The notes: generated from the sequence alone by a model not told the origin. DNA of 10,588 bases from an uncultured bacterium (GCA_905215725.1 CAJMRD010000072.1:1-10588), one strand, 5' to 3'; shown: positions 1 through 5,015, counted from the stretch's first letter. Translations and numbers: made by a program.

Positions 1-1546
1 CGGAGACGCGGGGACGGACGAAGTGGTTGTTCTCGTCCAGCGGCTCGTTGGCCTGGGCAACGATATATTCGTCCTCGACGTCGGCGGTCATGTACTCGAC
101 GGTGTCGGTGACCTTGCCGGTGGCCTTGTCGACCTTGCGGTACGGCGCTTCGATGAAGCCGTATTCATTGATCTTGGCGTAGGTGGCCAGGTAGTTGATC
201 AGGCCGATGTTGGGGCCTTCGGGGGTCTCGATCGGGCACATGCGGCTGTAGTGCGAGTTGTGAACGTCGCGGACGGCCGTTGGCACGTTGGTGCGGCGGC
301 TGGAGCCCGACTTGTGGCCGGCAAGACCGCCAGGGCCGAGTGCGGACAGACGGCGCTTGTGGGTCAGACCGGTCAGGGGGTTCGCCTGGTCCATGAACTG
401 CGAGAGCTGCGAGGAACCGAAGAACTCCTTGATGGAGGCCACGATCGGGCGGATGTTGATGAGCGACTGCGGGGTGATCTCGTCGATGTCCTGGGAGCTC
501 ATGCGCTCACGGACGACGCGCTCCATACGGCTCATGCCGATACGGAACTGGTTGGCGACGAGCTCGCCAACGGTACGGATGCGGCGGTTGCCGAAGTGGT
601 CGATGTCGTCGACCTTGAAGCCCTGCTCGCCGGCAGCGAGGGACAGCAGGTAGCGCAGCGTCGCGACGATATCCTCGTCGGTGAGCACCGTGACCTCTTC
701 CTCGGTGGTGAGGTTGAGCTTCTTGTTGACCTTGTAACGACCGACGCGGGCCAGGTCGTAGCGCTGCGGGTTAAAGAGCAGACCCTCGAGCAGGCTGCGG
801 GAAGCGTCCACGGTGGGAGGCTCGCCCGGGCGCAGACGACGGTAGATCTCGATGAGGGCGTCCTCGCGAGTGAGGGCGGTGTCGCGCTCCAGGGTGCGCT
901 TGATCACATCGGAGTTGCCGAGCAGCTCGATGATGTCGTCGTTGGTGACGGCGATGCCAAGGGCGCGCAGGAACATCGTGGCGCTCTGCTTGCGCTTACG
1001 GTCGATCGAGACCATGAGCTGGTCGCGCTTGTCGACCTCAAACTCAAGCCAGGCACCGCGGGACGGAATGATCTGGGCCTTGTAGATCTGCTTGCCCGAA
1101 TCCATCTCGGAGCTGTAGTACACGCCCGGGGAGCGGACGAGCTGCGAGACGACGATACGCTCAGTACCGTTGATGATGAAGGTGCCCTGATCGGTCATCA
1201 TGGGGAAGTCGCCCATGAAGACGAGCTGCTCCTTGATCTCGCCGGTCTCCTTGTTGGTGAGACGGACGTCGGTCAGAAGCGGAGCCTGATAGGTCATATC
1301 CTTCTCGCGGCACTCCTCGACGGTGTGCGCGGGGTCGCCGAACTGATGCTCGCCGAAGGTAACCTCGAGAACATGGTTCTGGCTCTGGATGGGGCTGGAT
1401 TCCTTGAACGCCTCACGAAGGCCCTCGTCCTTAAAACGCTCAAAGGATTCCCTTTGAACAGAGATAAGGTTGGGGAGCTCCATGGCCTCCGGGATTTTCC
1501 CGAAGCTGACGCGCTTGCGCTCAGTGGCAGTGTATGCGTAGGTCAC
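1..1546 (-). CDS. rpoB: DNA-directed RNA polymerase subunit beta, N-terminal part (runs off the left edge)
   Basis: This is the catalytic beta subunit of RNA polymerase; 515 codons are present and the C-terminal part lies beyond base 1. The minus-strand translation starts VTYAYTATERKRVSFGK and continues with typical beta protrusion/lobe blocks, including FIINGTERIVVSQLVRSPGVYY. The rifampicin-resistance region reads SSQLSQFMDQANPLTGLTHK followed by RRLSALGPGG. Residues equivalent to E. coli D516, H526 and S531 are Asp386, His396 and Ser401, all wild type. A later block reads CPIETPEGPNIGLINYLATYA. I chose the GTG start at 1546 because AAGGAGG lies 9 bases upstream and the conserved N terminus begins there. 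The gene follows galU after a 287-base gap with a terminator, so it probably has its own promoter. Confidence 0.97.
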   Translation of the reverse strand, partial: MTYAYTATERKRVSFGKIPEAMELPNLISVQRESFERFKDEGLREAFKESSPIQSQNHVLEVTFGEHQFGDPAHTVEECREKDMTYQAPLLTDVRLTNKETGEIKEQLVFMGDFPMMTDQGTFIINGTERIVVSQLVRSPGVYYSSEMDSGKQIYKAQIIPSRGAWLEFEVDKRDQLMVSIDRKRKQSATMFLRALGIAVTNDDIIELLGNSDVIKRTLERDTALTREDALIEIYRRLRPGEPPTVDASRSLLEGLLFNPQRYDLARVGRYKVNKKLNLTTEEEVTVLTDEDIVATLRYLLSLAAGEQGFKVDDIDHFGNRRIRTVGELVANQFRIGMSRMERVVRERMSSQDIDEITPQSLINIRPIVASIKEFFGSSQLSQFMDQANPLTGLTHKRRLSALGPGGLAGHKSGSSRRTNVPTAVRDVHNSHYSRMCPIETPEGPNIGLINYLATYAKINEYGFIEAPYRKVDKATGKVTDTVEYMTADVEDEYIVAQANEPLDENNHFVRPRVS

Positions 1547-1619
1547 CAGGTTTTTCCTCCTTCACGGAAATGCTCGGTGGGTTGGCGAGGCATAGCTTCG
1601 CCAGTTATCGCAACCTAAT

Positions 1620-1647
1620 AGTTTATCAGGTACCGACCGTTGGGCAA
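1620..1647 (-). promoter_or_regulatory. Candidate rpoB promoter
   Basis: On the minus strand TTGCCC (1647-1642) is followed after 16 bases by TAAACT (1625-1620), each matching 4 of 6 consensus bases. It would give a leader of about 65 bases before the rpoB GTG. A promoter is expected somewhere in this gap because a strong terminator ends galU transcription, but this exact choice is weak. A TTGCCG/TATATG pair near 1765-1735 is an alternative. Confidence 0.33.
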
Positions 1648-1723
1648 GAAAAGCCTTGACGCAATTGAGTTTTTGGAGTAGCAAAGTTTTTCGACAGAAA
1701 AGGCGCAGGTAGATAGGTGTACA

Positions 1724-1757
1724 TCGAACATCTGTTCATATATTTTCTGTGAACAGA
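1724..1757. promoter_or_regulatory. LexA-box-like palindrome overlapping a second inverted repeat, upstream of rpoB
   Basis: On the minus strand TGAACAGATGTTCG (1738-1725) matches 12 of 14 bases of the B. subtilis SOS-box consensus CGAACATATGTTCG as I recall it. One arm is reused in a second perfect inverted repeat, TCTGTTCA (1731-1738) and TGAACAGA (1750-1757), separated by 11 A/T-rich bases. It lies between the galU terminator and rpoB, about 180-210 bases before the rpoB start. Whether a repressor binds here is inference. Confidence 0.4.
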
Positions 1758-1777
1758 GAGCCGGCAATCGCAGCTCT

Positions 1778-1813
1778 TATAAAAAACGGGCGCGAACCGA
1801 GGTCCGCGCCCGT
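1778..1813 (-). terminator. Rho-independent terminator of galU
   Basis: A perfect 9-bp stem, ACGGGCGCG (1786-1794) with CGCGCCCGT (1805-1813), is followed on the minus strand by six T residues. It lies 21 bases past the galU stop codon and separates galU from rpoB. Confidence 0.93.
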
Positions 1814-1833
1814 AAATGTCGATGTCCGAAGGC

Positions 1834-2742
1834 TTACTTGCGCATCAATCCGCCGCGCTCGTCGATGGCGTCCCAGAAGGCATCGGCAAAGCGGGGATCG
1901 CTTGCAGCCATGAGGGCGTTGGTGGCCATCCAGCCAGAGGGAGTGCCGGTGTCGTAGCCCGACAGCGGGTCGATGACGACGGCATACATGGCCTCACGGT
2001 CGAGCGAACGGGCCATGGCGTCGGTGAGCTGGATCTCGCCGCCCTTGCCGGCCTGCTGATCTGCCAGCAGGTCCATGACCAGCGGGCTCAGCAGGTAGCG
2101 ACCGACGATGTACAGGTTGGACGGAGCCGCCTCGGGAGCGGGCTTCTCGACCAGACCGCCGATACGCCAGACAGCGCCCGGCTCTGCATCGGCAACGTCC
2201 TCGGCGCCCTCGAGCGAACCGACGCGCTCGCCGGCGATAACGCCGTAGCGGCTGACTTCCTCGGGCGAGCAAGCAGCGACGGCGATAACCGAAGCTCCAC
2301 CGTGCTCCTTGGAAACGGCGAGCATCTTGTCGCAGATGTCGCGATTAGGCACAACGTAGTCGCCCAGAAGAACCAGGAAGTTCTCCCCTGCCACGGCGTC
2401 GGCAGCAGAGCGGATAGCATGGCCGAGGCCCTTGGGCTCGTACTGATAACGGAAGTCGACCGGCATACCGCCAGCGTGGGCGACGGCATCGGCATAGGCG
2501 TTCTTGCCGCGCTCGCGCAGCAGGTTCTCGAGCGAGCGATCGGGCTGGAAGTAGTTCAGTAGCTCGGGCTTACCGGGAGATGTAACGATGATGGCGTCGT
2601 CGACTTCCTCGGGGTCGAGCGCCTCCTCGACGACGTACTGAATGACGGGCTTGTCGAGCACCGGCAGCATCTCTTTGGGCGTGCACTTGGTGCCAGGCAG
2701 AAAACGCGTGCCAAGACCGGCGGCGGGGATGATTGCCTTCAT
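1834..2742 (-). CDS. galU: UTP--glucose-1-phosphate uridylyltransferase (UDP-glucose pyrophosphorylase)
   Basis: This cytosolic enzyme makes UDP-glucose from UTP and glucose 1-phosphate, for cell-envelope glycans and galactose metabolism. The protein is 302 residues, normal for bacterial GalU. The nucleotide-binding signature AAGLGTRFLPGTK is at residues 7-19 and continues to PKEMLP (22-27) and IQYVVEEA (34-41). LLGDYV (125-130) holds the metal-binding Asp128, VEKP (198-201) holds Lys200, GGEIQLTDA is at 234-242 and YDTGTPSGW at 263-271. A longer in-frame start at 2826 would add 28 residues that do not resemble GalU. The ATG at 2742 begins the conserved MKAIIPAAG and has an AAAGGA ribosome site about 12 bases upstream. 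An acidic loop near 175-189 looks longer than usual. The gene has its own promoter and terminator although it sits between rplL and rpoB. Confidence 0.95.
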   Translation of the reverse strand: MKAIIPAAGLGTRFLPGTKCTPKEMLPVLDKPVIQYVVEEALDPEEVDDAIIVTSPGKPELLNYFQPDRSLENLLRERGKNAYADAVAHAGGMPVDFRYQYEPKGLGHAIRSAADAVAGENFLVLLGDYVVPNRDICDKMLAVSKEHGGASVIAVAACSPEEVSRYGVIAGERVGSLEGAEDVADAEPGAVWRIGGLVEKPAPEAAPSNLYIVGRYLLSPLVMDLLADQQAGKGGEIQLTDAMARSLDREAMYAVVIDPLSGYDTGTPSGWMATNALMAASDPRFADAFWDAIDERGGLMRK

Positions 2743-2764
2743 GTTATTCAAAGATCCTTTCGCA

Positions 2765-2802
2765 GGCGCAAAAGCGCCCCATGCGTGCGGCACACAGCCG
2801 CA
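2765..2802 (-). other. Two hairpins in the galU 5' untranslated region
   Basis: On the minus strand TGCGGC (2802-2797) pairs with GCCGCA (2791-2786) around a 5-base loop. GGCGC (2778-2774) then pairs with GCGCC (2769-2765) around TTTT, just upstream of the AAAGGA ribosome site. Neither has a long T run, so they look like leader structure and not termination. Any regulatory role is inference. Confidence 0.45.
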
Positions 2803-2838
2803 GACCAAATTGCGATACCCAAGCATCTTACCGCTGGA

Positions 2839-2866
2839 ACTATATGTCGCTACAAGGCAGAGGCAA
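2839..2866 (-). promoter_or_regulatory. Probable galU promoter
   Basis: On the minus strand TTGCCT (2866-2861), 16 bases, then TATAGT (2844-2839), the -10 matching 5 of 6 consensus bases. It is downstream of the rplL terminator and would give a leader of about 90 bases. The rest of the 314-base rplL-galU gap (2743-3056) holds the rplL terminator and AT-rich sequence in which I see no gene. Confidence 0.6.
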
Positions 2867-2989
2867 TTCTTCAGCAGGTCAACGCAAATTATTGCTCGAA
2901 TGGTGCAATTTTATTGCCCAACGGCAGGGCACCCGATACGACGCAAATCACAGAATATGGCAGTTTGAGCAACCGATGCCGAGGGACCG

Positions 2990-3034
2990 AAAAACAAAAA
3001 AGACGGGGCTCGCAATGCGAACCCCGTCTTTAAA
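2990..3034 (-). terminator. Rho-independent terminator after rplL
   Basis: A 10-bp stem, AAAGACGGGG (2999-3008) with CCCCGTCTTT (3022-3031), carries an inner CGC/GCG helix. On the minus strand it is followed by a long T-rich run (TTTTTT G TTTTT). It starts about 25 bases past the rplL stop and should end most rplJ-rplL transcripts before galU and rpoB. Confidence 0.92.
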
Positions 3035-3056
3035 GAAATCTGGCGAGAAAGCCTGA

Positions 3057-3434
3057 TTACTTGAGGGTGACAGCAGCGCCAGCAGCCTCGAGCTTCTCCT
3101 TGGCAGCCTCGGCGTCCTCCTTCTTGGCACCCTCGAGAACAGCCTTGGGAGCGCCCTCGACGACCTCCTTGGCCTCCTTCAGGCCAAGGTTGGTGAGCTC
3201 ACGGACGGCCTTGATGACCTGGATCTTGTTGTCGCCGAAGCCCTCGAGCACGACGTCAAACTCGGTCTTCTCCTCGGCCTCAGCAGCGCCAGCAGCGGGA
3301 GCGGCGACAACAGCGGCAGGAGCAGCGGCGGAAACGCCGAAGGTGTCCTCGATAGCCTTGACGAGCTCGGAAGCCTCGAGAAGGGTCATTTCCTTAAGAG
3401 CATCGATGATCTCATCGGTGGTAAGCTTAGCCAT
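3057..3434 (-). CDS. rplL: 50S ribosomal protein L7/L12
   Basis: L12 forms the flexible ribosomal stalk that recruits and stimulates translational GTPases, and it binds the ribosome through L10. The protein has 125 residues, the usual length. The N-terminal dimerisation/L10-binding domain (about 1-35) begins AKLTTDEIIDALKEMTLLEA. An Ala/Pro/Glu-rich hinge spans about 36-54. The C-terminal factor-binding domain (55-125) contains EKTEFDVVL, IQVIKAVRELTNLGLKEAKE and the C terminus AAVTLK. An in-frame upstream start at 3467 would add 11 non-conserved residues. The ATG at 3434 has AAAGGA with about 7 bases of spacing. It is the second gene of the rplJ-rplL unit and is followed by a strong terminator. 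Confidence 0.98.
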   Translation of the reverse strand: MAKLTTDEIIDALKEMTLLEASELVKAIEDTFGVSAAAPAAVVAAPAAGAAEAEEKTEFDVVLEGFGDNKIQVIKAVRELTNLGLKEAKEVVEGAPKAVLEGAKKEDAEAAKEKLEAAGAAVTLK

Positions 3435-3453
3435 TTCTAAGTCCTTTCGGTTT

Positions 3454-3521
3454 CCGTGCGAATGCACGGAGATCAGTTAAAACACGGCGCGAATGCGCCA
3501 GGGGTGCGGCGTTGCCGCCGC
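3454..3521 (-). other. Three consecutive hairpins between rplJ and rplL
   Basis: The 102-base gap contains three compact perfect stems. GCGGCG/CGCCGC (3506-3521) has a GCAA tetraloop on the minus strand, GGCGC/GCGCC (3486-3499) has loop ATTC, and CCGTGC/GCACGG (3454-3469) again has loop ATTC. On the minus strand the middle one is followed by GTGTTTT, a weak terminator-like tail. They could be RNase processing or stability elements that raise L12 relative to L10; that role is inference. Confidence 0.6.
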
Positions 3522-3536
3522 GGGTGAAAACAGCAA

Positions 3537-4058
3537 CTAGGCTGCCTTCTGCTCGGAGACCTGCTGGATCGAACGAGCGAGACCAGAGGAAACGCCGTTG
3601 ACGCAGACAGCGATGTCGCGAGCGAAACCGGAGATGAGACCGGCGATCTGGCCGAGAAGCTGATCCTTGGTGGGCAGCTCGGCGATAGCCTTAACATCAT
3701 CAGCGGAAACGGCCTTGCCGTCGGAGATACCGCCCTTGATCTCAAGGACGCCCTTGGACTGAGCGGAGAAGTCCTTAAGGGCCTTAGCGGCCTCGACCGG
3801 CTCGGACTCGTAGAACACATAAGCGACGGGGCCGGCGAGGATCTCGTCGAGCTCGGGCTGCTCCTGGTTCTTGAGAGCGATCTTGACCAGGTTGTTCTTG
3901 TAGACCTTCATCTCGGCGCCGCACTCGCGAAGCTGATGACGCAGCTCCTGAGCCTGCTTAACCGTCAGACCGTTGTAGTTGACGACGAACAGACCGGCGT
4001 TCTCGGCGATACGGGACTCGATCTCTGCAACCTTGTCGATTTTGTACTGCTGGGGCAT
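3537..4058 (-). CDS. rplJ: 50S ribosomal protein L10
   Basis: L10 anchors L12 dimers to the ribosomal stalk base, and in many bacteria the L10-L12 complex represses its own operon by binding the leader RNA. The protein has 173 residues, the usual length. The N-terminal rRNA-binding domain includes FVVNYNGLTVKQAQELR (24-40), followed by VYKNNLVKIAL (52-62). GPVAYVFYESEPVEAAKALKDF spans 76-97 and SKGVLEIKGG 101-110. The C-terminal helix that holds L12 is about 140-173. The ATG at 4058 has an excellent AGGAGGTG site 6-7 bases upstream. It is preceded by an L10-type leader and a strong promoter. Confidence 0.98.
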   Translation of the reverse strand: MPQQYKIDKVAEIESRIAENAGLFVVNYNGLTVKQAQELRHQLRECGAEMKVYKNNLVKIALKNQEQPELDEILAGPVAYVFYESEPVEAAKALKDFSAQSKGVLEIKGGISDGKAVSADDVKAIAELPTKDQLLGQIAGLISGFARDIAVCVNGVSSGLARSIQQVSEQKAA

Positions 4059-4117
4059 GAATTACACCTCCTCGAATTCTTTCCGGGCACGGTCCGCCAC
4101 AAGGACGTGACGGGGGC

Positions 4118-4262
4118 ATGTCCAAAAAGAAAGCCCCCGCGCTGCATGAGCGACGGGGGCGAGAAGACATATCTACTCGACCACCTCGGCTGGCGGGAAG
4201 TCCCATTAAGCTCGCGGGTAAGACCCGTTTGCGCCGGCTGTCTCTGGCAGCGGATTCGTGCG
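4118..4262 (-). ncRNA. Ribosomal protein L10 leader (autoregulatory element)
   Basis: The minus-strand RNA between the promoter and rplJ carries the two conserved blocks I associate with L10 leaders. CTGCCAGAGACAGCCGG lies at 4250-4234 and CCAGCCGAGGTGG at 4193-4181. Between them is a local hairpin, ACGGGTCTTACCCG. The element sits directly upstream of a terminator hairpin and rplJ. In this RNA family L10-L12 binding lowers expression of the operon. The exact boundaries are my estimate. Confidence 0.8.
4123..4160 (-). terminator. Attenuator terminator in the rplJ leader
   Basis: On the minus strand GCCCCCG (4160-4154), an unpaired T, and CGCT pair with AGCG and CGGGGGC (ending at 4133), followed by TTTCTTTTT. 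It is a complete intrinsic terminator 65 bases before the rplJ start, in the position expected for premature termination controlled by the L10 leader. Confidence 0.85.
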
Positions 4263-4274
4263 TGAACCGAAAGT

Positions 4275-4303
4275 ATTATGGCGGGGACCCCGGCGTCGGT
4301 CAA
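4275..4303 (-). promoter_or_regulatory. Strong sigma-70-type promoter of rplJ-rplL
   Basis: TTGACC (4303-4298), 17 bases, then CATAAT (4280-4275) on the minus strand: five of six matches in each hexamer with ideal spacing. Transcription would begin near 4268, just before the L10 leader. The spacer contains the palindrome CGGGGTCCCCG. Confidence 0.85.
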
Positions 4304-4390
4304 CGGAAAACCGGGCTGCACACAATTCCACCATCCGGCACGCGCCGCCGAAGGCCAGGCGCAAGGTTTTCGCTCGGTCAAGTCCTGGCT

Positions 4391-4427
4391 CGCACGAAGA
4401 GCACATTAAGTGCTCTTCGGCTCGTGC
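4391..4427. repeat. Long imperfect inverted repeat in the rplJ-ptsH divergent region
   Basis: A perfect 10-bp stem, CGAAGAGCAC (4394-4403) with GTGCTCTTCG (4409/4410-4419), encloses ATTAA. It is bordered by CGCACGA and TCGTGCG, which can extend or compete with the stem. No T tract follows on either strand, so it is not a standard terminator. The surrounding 4304-4618 gap has no credible gene. Confidence 0.7.
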
Positions 4428-4518
4428 GGAACTCGCGATAAATCTCACAGGCCGCGCCCGGCCCTCTGTGGGCGAGTAGGCGGACGACAAACACATCTGT
4501 CCAATAATTCGTCTGAAA

Positions 4519-4554
4519 CATAATGAAAAACCGTTTGATGTGAGTTAATATAAA
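4519..4554 (+). promoter_or_regulatory. Candidate ptsH promoter elements
   Basis: Two -10-like hexamers are present on the plus strand, CATAAT (4519-4524) and TATAAA (4549-4554). Neither has a good -35 at 16-18 bases; the best is CTGTCC (4497-4502) for the first. A promoter must lie here because all upstream genes are divergent. The weak -35 regions would fit activator-dependent expression. Confidence 0.35.
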
Positions 4555-4568
4555 CAACGTCGTGAATC

Positions 4569-4615
4569 TGACTCCTGCCACATGCATGACAGGGGTTAAA
4601 CACAAAAAGGAGTCA
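4569..4615 (+). promoter_or_regulatory. ptsH leader with an anti-Shine-Dalgarno stem
   Basis: TGACTCCT (4569-4576) is perfectly complementary to AGGAGTCA (4608-4615), which contains the ptsH ribosome-binding site; the loop is 31 bases. A competing hairpin can form from CCTG (4574-4577) and CAGG (4590-4593), extended by CA/TG inside. That hairpin would occupy the anti-SD bases and release the ribosome site. The complementarity is seen directly; switching is inference. Confidence 0.5.
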
Positions 4616-4618
4616 ACT

Positions 4619-4882
4619 ATGGTTTCTGAGAAGGCTACCCTCGTTAATCCTCAGGGTCTGCACATGCGTCCGGCTGGTCTGTTCGCCTCCACCATGGGCA
4701 AGTACGCCTGTGACGTGACGGTCGTCACCCCCGAGAAGGAGGTCAACGGCAAGTCCCCGATGGCCCTCATGGCTGCTGGTATCCCCTGCGGCACCGAGGT
4801 CGAGGTCAAGTGCGACGGCGCCGACGAGTCCGAGGCTCTGGCTGCTGCCATCGAGCTCATCAAGAGCGGTCTTGGCGAGTAG
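4619..4882 (+). CDS. ptsH: Phosphocarrier protein HPr
   Basis: HPr takes a phosphoryl group from Enzyme I on His15 and passes it to sugar-specific EIIA domains in the PEP:sugar phosphotransferase system. The protein has 87 residues, standard for HPr. Active-site block NPQGLHMRPAGLFAS (residues 10-24) places the histidine exactly at 15. Regulatory-site block EVNGKSPMALMAAGI (41-55) places serine at 46, the residue phosphorylated by HPr kinase in Firmicutes; no such kinase is in the window. The ATG at 4619 has AAGGAG with 6-7 bases of spacing. An in-frame GTG at 4562 would add 19 residues through the leader structure and is unlikely. ptsI follows after 133 bases, with a terminator-like hairpin between them. 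Confidence 0.97.
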   Translation: MVSEKATLVNPQGLHMRPAGLFASTMGKYACDVTVVTPEKEVNGKSPMALMAAGIPCGTEVEVKCDGADESEALAAAIELIKSGLGE

Positions 4883-4925
4883 AACTCAAACGGGTCGCAT
4901 GTTGAACAACTAAGTTCATATTTGG

Positions 4926-4963
4926 GGGCGCAGTGACCTGTTGTAAGGTAGCTGCGCTCTTTT
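4926..4963 (+). terminator. Terminator-like hairpin between ptsH and ptsI
   Basis: GGGCGCAG (4926-4933) pairs with CTGCGCTC (4952-4959, one G-U pair), with an inner ACC/GGT helix, and is followed by TCTTTTG. The T run is short, so partial termination is plausible. It would give more HPr than Enzyme I message from a shared promoter. Confidence 0.55.
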
Positions 4964-4998
4964 GTCATGGATATGGCAAAACGCTTTATCACATGACA
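4962..4998 (+). promoter_or_regulatory. Possible ptsI promoter or operator with inverted repeat
   Basis: TGTCATG (4963-4969) and CATGACA (4992-4998) form a perfect 7-bp inverted repeat 22 bases apart, ending just before the ptsI ribosome site. TTGTCA (4962-4967), 17 bases, then TTTATC (4985-4990) is a possible promoter with a good -35 and poor -10. Either a protein site or an RNA stem is possible. Confidence 0.35.
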
Positions 4999-5015
4999 CG
5001 GAGAGAGGAATGGGA

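Noticed and set aside
23..1618. Long plus-strand open frame of 531 codons opposite rpoB
   Set aside because: It is the antisense of rpoB. The composition (very rich in Val, Asp, Leu and Gly) is what GC-rich third positions produce on the opposite strand, and there is no ribosome site or known domain.
1666..1693. Plus-strand TTGACG with TAGCAA after 17 bases as a promoter
   Set aside because: The -10 is poor and no plus-strand gene follows; it would only transcribe antisense to galU.
1816..2562. Plus-strand open frame of 248 codons opposite galU
   Set aside because: Antisense of a clear GalU; it would begin inside the galU terminator region and has no ribosome site.
1637..2926. Shared 11-mer TTGCCCAACGG upstream of rpoB and upstream of galU, on opposite strands
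   Set aside because: Many 11-mer matches are expected by chance between the two strands of a 10-kb window.
2881..2953. Direct repeat ACGCAAAT and GCAAT/ATTGC palindromes in the AT-rich rplL-galU gap
   Set aside because: They are short and imperfectly extended; repeats of this length are expected by chance in AT-rich sequence.
2733..3056. Overlapping short plus-strand frames in the rplL-galU gap
   Set aside because: They cross the galU promoter and the rplL terminator, lack ribosome sites and have no recognisable protein features.
4118..4496. Several overlapping short frames on both strands between rplJ and ptsH
   Set aside because: They overlap the L10 leader, attenuator and promoter, are Arg-rich in the manner of random GC-rich frames, and show no start signals.
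4531..4554. Catabolite-control (cre) or CRP-type site upstream of ptsH
   Set aside because: AAAACCGTTT and TGTGAGTTAATATAAA resemble fragments of these sites, but the second half-sites and spacing do not fit.
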